Below are positions 22,107-34,975 of a DNA stretch of 64,000 nucleotides, one piece after another. Numbering within the stretch: position 1 is the stretch's first letter; each line of letters starts with the position of its first letter. A program made the translations under genes and the position numbers. Below the pieces are notes generated by a model. It did not search any database. It worked only from the letters and a program-made list of their open reading frames with translations, and was not told where the DNA came from. Source of the stretch: Artemisia argyi (Eukaryota; Streptophyta; Magnoliopsida; Asterales; Asteraceae); NCBI GenBank assembly GCA_030686995.1, contig CM060702.1, positions 65,784,440-65,848,439 on the forward strand, read 5' to 3'.

Positions 22107-25100
22107 ATGAAGAAAGCTTTAACCTTGATCCAAACACTATCCACTTCAAAACCCACAAAAAACCCCATCTTTCTTGCAAGATTCTACTCTTCAATACCCT
22201 TAAAACAATCCCCAGAACCCGAAGACACCCAAACACCCGAAAACAACACTGCGTACGCTTTCGACAGCAGTCATTATGAGTTACCATCAAATACTGGTTC
22301 TGGGTTTGGTTCAGATGATAGTGTAGGGACTAGGGAATCGAATTGGAATGAAAAGTATAGGTTAAAAACGGAGAAAACTTTATTCGGCGAAGAATATGAG
22401 AAAATGGCGAAAGTGAAGAGGAGTAAGAAGGGGAAGACTAGGAAAGAGAGGATGTTGGAGCAGGAGGAGAAGCGGAAGAGGACGGAGATATTGTCTCGGG
22501 TTTTGATTGATGCTGCAGTGGCGGAGAGTGACGAGGAGGATGAGGAGGAGGTGGTGAGAGTGGAGGATCAGTTGTCGTTGTCGGTTGGGATTATCGGTGC
22601 TCCTAATGCTGGCAAATCCGCGCTTACTAATTTTATGGTTTGTGTTTTTTGCTTGTTTTGTGTTCGTTTTGTTTTCGTGTTATGAAATGTTGCATTTGTT
22701 AATGCTAGTGTGGGAGTGTTTAATGTTGCAGTAACAAGGTTATAGTGTTGGGCGTAAATTTATTATGGTTATGGTTTTCAAGTTTTAAGGGCGAAATGAG
22801 TAGTTCTGGATTATGTGGGAAACGATCATTAGGATAAATGCAAAACTACTGAACCATACCTAGCTTTCAAGGTACTTGATTATTCGCTTATGATATTGGG
22901 TATACAAGTCGCTATAGCCACTTTGAAAACACACATTTAAACACTGCAGAGTCCTACAAGAACATACTAGACGCACTTTTGGGGCAAACTGACCAAATTC
23001 AGACGACTGATATGTAGAAAGATACTATAATTGTAGATATTTAAGTAGTTGTTGGGAGTATCAACGTTCAAGTTAGAGTTTTTTTCTGATTTATCCGAAT
23101 GTCCAACTAAATCATGCTTAGCTGATGAGGTGGAATATATGTTTATTGGTACTCCGTGCTGGATTGTTGATTGCCTGTCACTGTATAATGAGGATTAAGC
23201 GAGTATTGGACTATTGGTTACTGTTATGAGTCCTAGCTATTGAATCCTTAGTTATTTGCTACGATAACCATATATGTTGTGTCATTTGTTAGTGGTCAGT
23301 TATTTTAACTCTTGGGCTGGTAGCATTACTGTTAGTGGCATTGTAAACAAATAGATTATTGGGGGTGTTTGGACGTGTACTATGAATTGATTTTATGATG
23401 TTCAATATTTTTAAACCAGAATATCAGCTTTAGCAAAATGGGTTTAAGAAGATAGTGTCTGGGTATGATTTTGCTGTTTAAAGTTGGACTAATTAAATTT
23501 TGAGTGATTGGAAAACTAATTATATAACGAATTAGCTGAATGGACATTGCTGTGATAAATGATAATAATCAGACTTGTTAGATGTTTGGAAATGATTATC
23601 ATGATAAATATATAGGTACTGAACTATACCTAGCTTTTAATGTGCTTGATTATTTGATTATGATACTGGGTATTCAAGTCGTGATGATCTTTTCTAACAC
23701 AAATGCCCAAACTCCCTAGAGTCGTTAAAAAGAGAGAGACCGGAAATACTCCAAAATTTAAAACTGATATGAAAATGTACATTCTGCAAGGATTTGATGA
23801 TTTCAGAAGCCAGAAACCAAAAATAATTTGTTCGGAATGCAAGATTAAAAGTCAGCTGTGTTATATTGTAAAATTAACAATGAACATCAGAAATAATTAA
23901 ATGAAAGTTGTACATCTTGTTGCTATAAGAGGTGTATATTTTGTATCGTTTGTTGATGGTCAGTTATTTCTACTCTCGGGTTGATGACAATACTGTTACT
24001 GACTCTATAAATAAACAGATTCGTAGGGGGTATTTGGATGTGCGTTTTAAAAGTGATTATTTGATGTTAAATAGTCGGAATCCTCCGGTTATTAGCTTTA
24101 ACATAACGAGATTTAGAAAAATAGTGTTTGGGAGTACTTTTTGTAGTTTAAAGTTGAATAATCAGATAGTAGTTTTTTGTTCAATAAGAGTAATAACATT
24201 CTCAAGTTAGGCTGGAAAAGGAGTATCTAGGTAAGTTTATTGTACTCTTAGGTAATTAGTTTTGTTGCAGTTGGTATAAAGCCCGCAGCAAAACTGATTA
24301 TTTGGCCCAAATACTTGGATAATTATAAGCGAAATTTGTTTATCCAAGCTCTAGAAGCGGATTATAGTGACTTTAAGTCACAACTATAATAAAGGTATTT
24401 CAAAATGCGAATCCTAACACCCAATTAGATTTGTTGTGTTGGATCAGTGGATATGATTAAATATTGAATCGCTTGTCACATCTACTTGACACTCCAATTA
24501 TCTAGGATTTACTTCTTTGTTAGTGTATTACTGGCTGCATTTACTTGATACGTGTAATCGTTTATCTTCAACTTATCTCACCTTGATTTGTTGACTTTGG
24601 CTTACTTTTTGAAAGACTTTCTATTGATCTTTTTAGGTTGAGACGAAGGTTGCAGCAGTTTCACGGAAGACAAATACAACTACTCATGAAGTATTAGGAG
24701 TGATGACGAAAGGAAAGACGCAAATAGTACGTTATTAAAATTAATTGTTAGTTACTAATATACCTCAATAGTTTTGGATAAAGTAATAAGTAAAAATAAT
24801 CAAATGTTGTTAGTTTTGTTTCAACTGAAAAGCAATTCTTTTCCTTTTTTTCTTTCTGTTTTTATCACTATTATGGGTATGCATGAGGTTACACGTAATG
24901 ATGACCATATGGATTGGCCCTATTTTTTGGCAATCGTAGTCAACAAACTCAATATATATTTTTTTCTTCATTTTGATGTCTACTCACTGCCAGTGTTATA
25001 ACTTTTTTTTTTTTTTTGGAAAGGAGAATGTGATGCTCCTTCGATTTCTGGACTATTCTAGTTTATACGATTATAACATAAAAACTATCCTCACCTTATT

Positions 25101-28100
25101 GTTTTCTTTGGTGATCAGTGTTTCTTTGACACCCCCGGTCTTATTATGAGGAAGGGTGGACTCCCAAAATCCGACATTAAAGTTCGAGTTGAGAGTGCAT
25201 GGAGTTCAATGGATCTTTATGATGTGCTCGTTGTTATATTTGATGTTCATAGACATCTTACCAGGTGAATATTTTACTAGCCATTGTCTTGATTATTTGA
25301 TTACATATGGATATATAAGCCTATGGCCTTTCAAGACCCTCATTTTGTAGGCCTATTGCTATGATGTAATTGTAGATACATTTACCATCATGCTACTTGG
25401 ACGTGTTTGCTTACTAATTAGATTACCATGTGAGAGGATAAGTTATCTTTTGATCACCAGTGCTAATATGTTTGATAATGTGTGGCATCCTTTGAATAAT
25501 AGTTTTACTAATCATCATATTTAATTTATTAATCGGCTAGGAAATTTAAAAGGGAAATACCTAAAAGTGTTCTTAGGTCGACCCAATCCTACCTGTTGAC
25601 CTTAACATAACTTTACCTATTATCCAACCTGCAATGAATATGTAGCAGTGATAACCATATACAGGTTGTGAAGCAAGCTATGTTAAGAAACCCAGTTGAT
25701 GATTCTTTTCTTTTCTTACATTTCATTACATGTTGAACGATATTTGAGGTTATTTGATTTTATTTTATTTTTGGAAAAAATTGGTAGCTTGAGGTTATTT
25801 GATAGATGAAACTTGAGGCTATAAATATGTGTTCAGATTATGAAAAATTTAATATCGATTAAAGAAGACCTCTCAAGATAGCGGAGTTTTTGTAAAGAGT
25901 CTGTTGATCAATTGTTTATTGAATATTTTATCTGTATAGAAAGTATGCGTTACGATCCCACATCGCCCAATATTTTATCTGTATAGGAAGTATGCGTTAC
26001 GATCCCCCATCGCCCAAGTATGGGATTGGGTGGTGGTTTATAAGTCTAGGTGTCCCCTCCTCTTACAAGCTAGCTTTTTGAGTGAGTTCTACACTTGGAC
26101 TTATGAACCAATATGAGCCTAGGATGGGATAGGTTCGTATCAATTGGTATCAAGAGCCAGCCCTACCGTTCGAGGTTCCAACACTCGGAGTGGTGGCTTG
26201 GACCCGAAAAAAGAAGGGTGCCAACCGTGACCAACGAGCTCGGAGTGGTGGCCTATGGAGTGGTGGCTTGGACCCAAAGAGGGGTGCCAACCGTGACCAA
26301 CGAGGACGTTGGTTCTTCAAAGGGTGGGGTATTGTTACGATCCCACATCTCCCAAGTATGGGATTGGATGGTGGTTTATAAGTCTAGGTGTCCCCTCCTC
26401 TTACAAGCTAGCTTTTTGAGTGAGTTCTACACTTGGACTTATGAACCAATACGAGCCTAGTATGGGATAGGTTCGTATCAGTATGCTCATAAAAGGTTTT
26501 ATCTTTATAGGAAGTATGTTCATTAAAAACTTATTTACCTTAAAAATATAGAGTACCAAACATACTCATATGTCGAATACTAAAAATGATTGCTTGCTTT
26601 ATTTGTCCACCAGTCACTTATATGTATGTTTATATGTACGTAGGCCTGATAATAGAGTGATTGGGCTTATTAAAAAAATGGGTTCAGAAGTCAATCCAAA
26701 GCAAAAACGGATATTATGTATGAATAAGGTAGATTTGGTTGAGAAAAAGAAAGATTTGTTGATGGTCGCCGATCAGTTCAGAGATCTCCCTGGATATGAA
26801 AGGTACTCTATTTTGTTTTTTTCAACGATTCCCCCCCCCCCCCCCCCCCCCCCCAGCTTAAGAAATTTAAAATTTGTTTATTTTTGTTTCCATTAGGTAT
26901 TTCATGATTTCTGGATTAAAGGGTTCTGGTGTCAAAGATCTTACACAGTATTTGATGGAACAGGCATGTCTTTTTGCTAGCCACAGTCAGTCCTATTAGA
27001 TGAGTTTTTTGTTTATTTGGCCAAGGATATTGTGCACAATTCTGCATTATTTTTCTAAACAATAATTGTGTGATTGTTTAGGCAGTAAAAAGACCCTGGG
27101 ATGAAGATCCTCTCATTATGACTGACGATGTCATGAAGAACATATCATTAGAAGTTGTTAGGGAAAAACTTCTAGACCATATTCATCAGGTACTTGCTCG
27201 GCTCCTTTTCTTCCCCCATTTAGTTTTTATATTTCATCTGCTCAAGTTTGGTTTTCATTTGAAGATTTTCTGTATTTTTGGGCGTCCCATGTTAGCTGCC
27301 ACTTATTCATTGTTGGAACTTGTTTAACAAGTAATCTACGTTTTAGTAGAGGCACAGTTTCAACTTGTATACTTATGAATCAATTGTTGGGTTATGTCTT
27401 TTTGAGTTTTTTCTGACATGTCAAACACCTAAAATAATATAAGTTTAGCAAAAATTGAAATGGGTCAACTGGGTCAAACAGACTGTAGACAAAGTGTAAT
27501 GTGTACCTGATCATGTCATTCAGAAAAGCTAGATTATGATTAGAACAATATAGTAATATATGGTATATTTGACACTCAACCTGTTTAGACCTAAGTGGCA
27601 CAATAACCGAGTTGATTTGTAACAGGAAATTCCATATGATATTGAACATCGATTGATAGATTGGAAGGAATTGCGCGATGGATCTATAAGGATTGAGCAG
27701 CATCTCATCACCAACAAAATGAGCCAGCGCAAAATTATAGTTGGCAAGAATGGTTCTAAAATAGGGTAACTTTTTTCATCTCACAACTCACTGTTTTCTT
27801 ATGGACTATTTTGAGTATTTCTAGTTTGTTACTGGTAGATATATTTTATGAATCAAACCACCTCGGATTTACCCATAATAAAGTACTAGTATATGCAATA
27901 TTGAGGAGTAACTGAAAGTGTATAATATTGTCTGTTGGTGAGGTATAGTCAAAAAAATGTACTGATGTAAGGAAACCTCTAAAAATGAATACCAATAAAC
28001 ATATGTCCACATTCCATTGGCTTGTATAATTGAAATACGCGCTGCATACTGATCCATTATATGTGAAATTCTCTTTTGTTTTAGCATAATGCAGTTTGTA

Positions 28101-28223
28101 TGATACCATATTACTTACTTCAGAATAATATTTTACAGGAGAATAGGTGTTGAAGCAAATGAAGAACTGAGATCCATATTTAAACGCAATGTCCATCTAA
28201 TCCTTTTGGTCAGACTCAAATGA
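22107..28223 (+). CDS. ERG: Era-like GTPase, organellar (ERG type), 441 aa
   Basis: Eight exons: 22107-22637, 24637-24726, 25119-25264, 26644-26802, 26897-26963, 27082-27189, 27626-27765, 28139-28223. Phases agree and the joined CDS is 1326 bp with no internal stop. The N-terminus (MKKALTLIQTLSTSK...FLARFYSS) looks like a mitochondrial presequence. GTPase motifs: G1 GAPNAGKS 164-171, G3 DTPG 211-214, G4 NKVD 283-286, G5 SGLKG 314-318. A KH domain with GKNG (407-410) ends the protein. Era proteins bind the 3' end of small-subunit rRNA during ribosome maturation; plant ERG is reported as mitochondrial. The intron after exon 5 has a GC donor (CAG|GCATGT). Intron 3 carries a TRIM. It appears intact. 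Confidence 0.92.
22832..24060. repeat. Old segmental duplication within intron 1 of the Era-like gene
   Basis: About 22832-22920 (ACTGAACCATACCTAGCTTT...) matches about 23598-23690. About 23275-23400 (GTTAGTGGTCAGTTATTT...) matches about 23935-24060. Order is conserved, so a block of roughly 650-770 bp was duplicated in tandem and has diverged. Confidence 0.55.
25923..26016 (+). repeat. 47-bp tandem duplication spanning the TRIM start
   Basis: AATATTTTATCTGTATAG...CGTTACGATCCC...CATCGCCC occurs twice back to back (25923-25969, 25970-26016). The second copy includes the target site and first 22 bp of the TRIM LTR, so the duplication is later than the insertion. Confidence 0.75.
25995..26480 (+). 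mobile_element. TRIM (miniature LTR element) in intron 3 of the Era-like gene
   Basis: 486 bp. Two 148-bp LTRs (25995-26142, 26333-26480) end GGTTCGTATCA. The start is TGTTACGATCCC in the right copy and CGTTACGATCCC in the left, a T-to-C change. The 5-bp duplication GTATG flanks it (25990-25994, 26481-26485). A tRNA-Met-like primer site (TTGGTATCAAGAGCC) follows the left LTR, and a purine-rich AAAGGGTGGGG precedes the right one. The 190-bp interior encodes nothing and has its own internal repeat (GGTGCCAACCGTGACCAACGA twice). Confidence 0.92.
26831..26854. repeat. Poly-C run of 24
   Basis: Uninterrupted cytosines in intron 4 of the Era-like gene, 28 bp after the splice donor. Length may be unreliable in assembly. 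A comparable 16-G run is at 33952-33967 and an 18-C run at 36659-36676. Confidence 0.85.
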
Positions 28224-28930
28224 TAGAATCTATAGATCAATAACGAATCACCTACCCTGATTGTTCATATAACAACTCCTACTCAAAGCTAAAAGAACAA
28301 AAGATTGAGCTCCTACTATGTTGGAGCTTGTTTTAGGCATTTAGCTATTTTGCAGGGTTCATAGTTATTTTAGCCAAGATTTTGGGTAAAATGATATTTA
28401 TTGCACGGCGTACCAAAAAGGTATGGTTATGTTGAATGTATTTTCTTTGAAGTTTTGGTTCTTATTTACATATATATTTGGATTTAGATCATCTCATGTT
28501 TAACTCAACACGATAGTCGACGTAACCTACCTGTTTCAAGTTTTCACACTAACCACTCTTCCAATGCCAGTTAATGTGCTTTGGGCTTGCTCTATGAAAT
28601 ATATCAACAAATCTGGCTAAAAGAAGTACTATTCTAAGTTACCAACAATTGTATGTTACGAGGGGAGTTTCCACGCTTTATTGCGGCGTAGTATTTTTTT
28701 ACGCTAGTAATTGCATCACTTACAGCTAAGAAATTGTAATAGTGTAGTTGAAAACGATCAAAATTTTGAGTTTTAAACAATTTGTCATCTATGTCAATTA
28801 AGTTAATCATTTGTATACGCATCCGTATAAAATAAGTAACCAAATAATGCTACCAATACGCAAGTAGCAAGACTTTTTTAATGGAAAATGTTTACATCAA
28901 TTCTGATCAAATTTGATCTGCAACAAAAAG
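28224..28930. other. 3' flank of the Era-like gene
   Basis: Expected to hold the 3' UTR and terminator. AT-rich with no second gene and no clear repeat. Confidence 0.4.
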
Positions 28931-29488
28931 AGTACCCTTTTAGAAAAGGAAAAAAAAAAAAAAAAAAAAAACAACGAGTTTCGCTTTCGAAGCTAAAACC
29001 ATCAGAAACAAACAAGAACTATACCCAATTTGCTAATTCTGTCGTGGGACATATCACGATAGCTTGGGGGATTGTGATATGTGTTGTATCCTATGCATCA
29101 TACAAATTATGTAACAAAAAGCTTTCCAAGATTTCTGTCGACCTTGAGCCATCAAGCTTCGGTGAACTTCGGAAGTGATTATTGGTAAGGTTGAGGCATG
29201 CATTCGGTGGGGCCTTTGATCCATATCGAAATCATTGAACATCGCTTTCAGTAGTTCATAATAATCCCATATCATAGTAACTTTCCAGATAGGGATAAGT
29301 AAGATCGGTAACCTACAACAAATATAAACAAAAATATCACAATTAAGTTAAAGGTAATAATATTAATCATATCATATCATCCTATAATATTAAGCTTCAA
29401 CCCCTTTTATCTTAAATAGCAAAATACCCTTAATAGTTTTATAAAAGATTGAAATATCTTAAAATCGAGTCCAAGTACCCTTTTAGTA

Positions 29489-29548
<60 letters not shown>

Positions 29549-30098
29549 AAAAAAAAAAAAAAAAAAAAACGACTTTCGCTTTCGAAGCTAAAACCATCAG
29601 AAACAAACAAGAACTATACCCAATTTGCTAATTCTGTCATGGGACATATCACGATAGCTTGGGGGATTATGATATGTGTTGTATCCTATGCATCATACAA
29701 ATTATGTAACAAAAAGCTTTCCAAGATTTCTGTCGACCTTGAGCCATCAAGCTTCGGTGAACTTCGGAAGTGATTATTGGTAAGGTTGAGGCATGCATTT
29801 GGTGGGGCCTTTGATCCATATCGAAATCATTGAACATCGCTTTCAGTAGTTCATGATAATCCCATATCATAGTAACTTTCCAGATAGAGATAAGTAAGAT
29901 AGGTAACCTACAACAAATATAAACAAAAATATCACAATTAAGTTAAAATATAATAATATTAATCATATCATATCATCCTATAATATTAAGCTTCAACCCC
30001 TTTTATCTTAAATAGCAAAATACCCCTAATAGTTTTATAAAAGATTGAAATATCTTAAAATCGAGTCCAAGTACCCTTTTAGAGAGAGAGAGAGAGAG

Positions 30099-30129
<31 letters not shown>

Positions 30130-30621
30130 GCTTTCGAAGCTAAAACCATCAGAAACAAACAAGAACTATACCCAATTTGCTAATTCTGTCGTGGGACATA
30201 TCACGATAGCTTGGGGGATTGTGATATGTGTTGTATCCTATGCATCATACAAATTATGTAACAAAAAACTTTCCAAGATTTCTTTCGACCTTGAGCCATC
30301 AAGCTTCGGTGAACTTCGGAAGTGATTATTGGTAAGGTTGAGGCATGCATTCGGTGGGGCCTTTGATCCATATCGAAATCATTGAACATCGCTTTCAGTA
30401 GTTCATGATAATCCCATATCATAGTAACTTTTCAGATAGGGATAAGTAAGATCGGTAACCTACAACAAATATAAACAAAAATATCACAATTAAGTTAAAG
30501 GTAATGATATTAATCATATCATATCATCCTATAATATTAAGCTTCAACCCCTTTTATCTTAAATAGCAAAATACCCCTAATAGTTTTATAAAAGATTGAA
30601 ATATCTTAAAATCGAGTCCAA
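28931..30621. repeat. Three tandem copies of an unexplained 543-596 bp unit
   Basis: Units 28931-29473, 29474-30069 and 30070-30621 each begin AGTACCCTTTTAG and finish at AAAATCGAGTCCAA. Directly after the start each has a different simple-sequence insert: AAAAGG plus poly-A, (TA)n plus poly-A, or (GA)n plus poly-A. A roughly 500-bp well-conserved body follows. Short open frames occur on both strands of the body, but none has codon-level support or a recognised domain. It is neither LTR- nor TIR-bounded. Confidence 0.85.
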
Positions 30622-30625
30622 ATGC

Positions 30626-30660
<35 letters not shown>
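30622..30660. repeat. (AAT)n microsatellite
   Basis: About 12 AAT units directly after the third tandem copy. Confidence 0.85.
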
Positions 30661-30661
<1 letters not shown>

Positions 30662-30979
30662 GCTTATAAAAGTTAACTAATATGTTATATATACACTTTT
30701 CAAAAGTAAGTATTTGCCAAATGAAAATCATAACATATTCGCTTCTTTCCTTTTTCCTATTTGCAACTCAATGCTAGTGTAGAATGAATGAAACATAGAT
30801 GGGACTAATATCCATGACTAAATTAACATTGCTTTCTCTGAAACATACAACATCAAGACAGTGTAACATGTTTGACCAGATAATCAGGTTTACGACAAGT
30901 CAAGAAACTTTCAAAAGATATGAGAAGAGACAAGTGTGATTATGGTTTCAATGATATGCCTACATATCAATCAACCTGA

Positions 30980-31395
30980 ACCTCAAAAACCTAGGTTTCC
31001 TGAGAGGAAACTTCCCATTGGGGTCATCACAACAACCCCAGAGGGGTGTGTAACCTGGAAAATCTGTCTCATCAAATTCCTGAGCATAAATGACCTTCTA
31101 ATCGGAAACAGAACCCGTCTGTAACCACAATGACTATATTCTTAATACACTTCTTGAACCTTCCAATCATCCCAATTTAAAACGTGTAACCCTCAAATCA
31201 ATAAACCCATCTCTTTCGATCATTTATGATGAACCCATGAAAAATGGCTCTAGTAGCTTTTCTGGAGTCCCTGTTTTCCAAAGAGACTTTGCATCAAACT
31301 TATTATCACCAGCAAATAAGAAGTTGTAAATAACCCATTTTAACTTCAATGTCTTCTCATTCTTAGAAACATATGTTTCATTCTCATGTTTGTAT
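30980..31395 (-). pseudogene. Possible exon fragments of an unknown gene
   Basis: On the minus strand, about 31390-31222 reads as a compact coding-like block (NETYVSKNEKTLKLKWVIYN and onward, ending FFMGSS and a stop). A second block near 31090-30980 contains GYTPLWGCCDDPNGKFPLRK. Composition is protein-like and an AG acceptor-like site precedes the first block. I recognise no family. They could be the 3' end of a decayed gene. Confidence 0.3.
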
Positions 31396-31446
31396 TAATC
31401 GAGTAAGGGGCTGACTTTGCCAAAATCGAATAACCGTGCTAAATTG

Positions 31447-32935
31447 TTGATATCGGCCCTTTATAATTTTGTTGATTGCTTGAGGAATATACCATTAGAT
31501 TTCAATACTTTTAGTTTCATGTCTAGTATCGAATGATGAGACGAAAAGTGTACCACTTTTAGGGGGTCATTTAAGCCCAAAGTCGAGATTATTTGATCAA
31601 ATATTACCCTAAATCGTTCCTTTTGTCATTTTAGGTACTTTGGAGAAGAAATCTGGAAAAGGAAGCATTTTGGACGTTTTTTGAGCGAAAAGTGAAGAAA
31701 ATGGTAAAGTCTCCAAATCAAGCTGGAAATTGTACTTGACAACGTCACGTATTACATGTGACGGCGTCACATTATGACAAAGAGGTGGATAAAAATGTAT
31801 AACGAGACGCGCCAGAATTTTTTTGGAGATTTAAAGCGTGATGGCGTCACCAAGGCCGTCACGTGTAATTTGCTCTTGACGGCCATGAGAAGATTTATAA
31901 CAGACGGCGTCAAATCTGGATCTAGGCAATACGAGGATTTCTTTGGCGGTGAGTTGACGGCGTCAGACTCAACACGTGACGCCGTCAGCCCACAAAATCT
32001 ATATATAGTTTTCTTATTTTCGTGTAATTAGAGGAGAATTTGAGAGAGACTTTTGGGAGAACTTGTGGGGAAACCCTAGGTTGAATTTTAAAGGGTTTTT
32101 CACCCTTTTTATCATCCATGTTCTAATAAAGATAAGTCTTCCAATAATCATTCAATATGTCTATGTGTTGTTTGATTCTATCTTATGCTTGTCTTTAGTT
32201 TAACATGTTAGGCTAGGTTTTCTTTGTGTTTGCTTAGATGTAATGAAACCTAATTATTGATTATTGGTTGGTTGTTTGTTATTAATTGTAATGGATGATT
32301 GATTTCGATGTTAGGCTTAAGAAAACTGGTAGACTTCCAATTGGTAACATGCTTGAACGTCTTAAGAAACATGATCGGATGTGTACTACGATAAATTGGT
32401 TATATTTAATGCATGAGTAACTACTAAGGAGGCCATGTTAGGAGCTATTAGTCGGCTCGACATAGGAAGAGGTAGAAGCTTATAGAGTTAGGGAAGATCG
32501 TACACGGCCCTACGAATGGTATTAAGGAATATAAACCGTCATCCACGCTATTGTAACAAACTAATCAACTAGTAAAAGATAGCTAGGGAGTAGTGAAATC
32601 TAAGTAAACATGTTTCTCTCACTATTGTTTTTCTCCACATTTACTTTCTTGTTATTTTATTTTCATTGCATTAGTAGATATTTGGGTTAGTTGATTAGCA
32701 ACTAATTCCACCCACTCTTTCCAAACCCGAGATTTTTACTTGCTTTCTAAAAAACTATAAAAATACAAAAAGAATCATCTCTCACCTTTAGACCTAGTTT
32801 AATTAAGTTTTGATCCTAACAACACTATTCCCCGAGAGAACGATCAATCCCTCGGTACTTGCAACTACACTATACTACATCGGTCAGGTACACTGCCTGG
32901 TGGGGATTGCAAGCCTCTTGAGATCCCTTGAGAGG
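31447..32935 (+). mobile_element. Probable LTR (Tat/Retand-like) remnant
   Basis: Non-coding, with a promoter-like TGACG array and TATA box, an AAACCCTAGG leader, and a terminal part (AACACTATTCCCCGAGAGAA... TACACTGCCTGGTGG) that resembles the closing segment of plant Tat-group LTRs. Neither the exact ends nor a target duplication could be fixed, and no PBS follows. Classification is tentative. Confidence 0.4.
31743..32008 (+). promoter_or_regulatory. Array of TGACG elements upstream of a TATA box
   Basis: Eleven TGACG or CGTCA cores lie within 250 bp, several as the pair TGACGGCGTCA. CTATATATAG follows at 31999-32008. TGACG pairs are the known as-1/TGA-bZIP binding form in plant and retrotransposon promoters. 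Function here is inferred. Confidence 0.6.
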
Positions 32936-33032
32936 TAAAACCTTTTACGAAAGCGCAATCCCACGCATCATCGAACCCGAGACCTCGGGATTGCACACAT
33001 TACAAAAAGGTCCAAAATCATGATTACCAAAC

Positions 33033-33821
33033 TGTTAGTTTGTGGATAAATATTAATACGTAAATGTCTAGTATCGAACCCGAGACCTCAGGATTGCACA
33101 CATTACAAACGAGAATTAAAGTATAATAATTGATATATATTAAATGTTATATATATAATTATTTAAACACTAGAAAGGACTAACGGTCGTTAGTTGTTAA
33201 CCGTATGGACTAACTATCGTTAAAAGCAAACGAAAAGGACTAGTATGTAATTAGATGCCAAAAAGGATCCGGAAGATCCTATTGGATCCTATGGCCGGTC
33301 GACAAGGGGTGGGAGGAAACCCAACCCACATCAAACTTGTCCTCCAAGTTTTACAAACTAGTATATATACAAAACCAAGGGTCATTGTTTTCTACTCTTG
33401 CACACACAACCTTAATTGGTTTTTCTTCTTCTCTTCCTCTTGCTTAAATCCGATCGACACCCCTTTCCCTAAGGTTTTGTCGATTTTTGTTTTATCAAAA
33501 ATCTTGTGTTTATTTGATCTTGCAATCTATTTAATTCGTTACTAGTTTGTGTGTACAAGAACGAGGTAATAACTCGCCATAGTTATTCTCAAGAGATTGA
33601 TTAACAAAACGGAAAGGGGTTAATCATTGATCTACATAAACCCTCATTAGGGTTCATCATATTGTTCAAGATTAAAGTTTGATTCTTGTTTAGCTAGAAT
33701 CTAAAAGGTACGTTCTTATTTACGTTTATGTTAATCTTAATATAGATGTTCCTACGCTTCCGCATATTGTGATTACTTGATTTTCTTTATTATATGATTG
33801 TCATGGTTAATAATTCTAACA
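33033..33821 (+). repeat. Copia 5' LTR
   Basis: Begins TGTTAG and ends TTCTAACA, followed at 33822 by GTGGTATCACGAGC, a tRNA-Met-type primer site. It contains TATATATAC near 33362. It is homologous to the solo LTR at 59314-60076. A fragment of its 5' region (TCGAACCCGAGACCTC...) is also found just outside, at about 32970-33009. Confidence 0.85.
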
Positions 33822-34970
33822 GTGGTATCACGAGCTTGCTATAACATGTAATTGATTACTAAAACACATAAAAAACGAATCTTTAATTGTTTTAGATGCA
33901 TGTTAGTCGAATTTTTTAGATCTAGGGTTTAAAATTTTTGAAACCCTAAATGGGGGGGGGGGGGGGGTCACTTACTCCTTTATCCAAATTAGGGTTTATT
34001 ATTTAAATATTAATTGGATTAGAAACCCAAGGTTGACTACATGTTTATGTGTTTATGAACGTATCTTGTGACCTAATTGTTAAGTGTTATGCATGAATCG
34101 AGACAAAACATGCATGTTAGTCATGGATTATTTGATTGATTAAATTGTTCTGTTATATCACATGTTTATTTAGATAGATCTAAAATTGGGGAAGACCTCA
34201 ATTGTTAATAAATCTATTTATATGCTATGTGGTGTGTAAATAAACTATGGCCTACGCAATTGATCCGTCAATGTATGTGGCTCCACTTCCTTGAAGGGAA
34301 GGACTTAGTTAATTACATGCATATGAAAACCTATAATTGATTTGATTAGGGTTTATCTAATCAAGTATGCATGTGGCTAATTGTTTCACTTTATAATTGT
34401 TATGTTTATTAGTTGTTTATTTTTCTTTGTTATTACTTGTTTTATTGTTTTGTTTGACATGTTGTAAGCAATAAAAGGGTAGTTTTATAAAAAGAAAATT
34501 AATTGGACTAATAATGGTGAAACTTGTTGTGATAAAGTATGATTCTTGCAAAGTCTTATGTGCCGATAGTGGTTCGCATCGCACGATAATTCGCTCCCAG
34601 GTGAGACTAACAGGATTTATACTTTATTACATGTTTTTAAGACTAAAGTCATAAACTTTTTGCTTGATTGATGTTTTTGTACGTAATGGTTAAATAGGCT
34701 CAACCGAAGTTTGACAAACTGTGTGGTGAGTTATAATGGAAGGGGTTTTTTTAAGAGATTCACTCCTACCTGCCTTCTGCGCTCACTTGTGCGTCAAATT
34801 AGACTTGCCGAACAACCATTACACGTACAATGTCATCTTAAGGGTGATTCACCTCAATTCCATGTGCCACTTTTGTGGTAATTGTCCGAATAACATGTAA
34901 GAGTAGGACATAGAGGGTGATAATTGTTGGTACTTCTCTAATTGGTGAACCCAATACCTCAAGTACAAAG
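33822..34970 (+). mobile_element. Interior remnant of the Copia element
   Basis: Starts with the primer-binding site and has an untranslated leader with a 16-G run at 33952-33967. No gag or pol ORF is present before the SIRE-like element interrupts it at 34971. The 34500-34930 stretch has coding-like texture (AKSYVPIVVRIAR-type fragments in broken frames) but I cannot assign it. No matching 3' LTR is in the window unless the rest lies beyond 43072. Confidence 0.5.
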
Positions 34971-34975
34971 TTTTT

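Noticed and set aside
28888..29275. Genes on either strand of the tandem unit
   Set aside because: Both strands have short open frames, neither has a domain, and substitutions between copies show no codon bias by eye.
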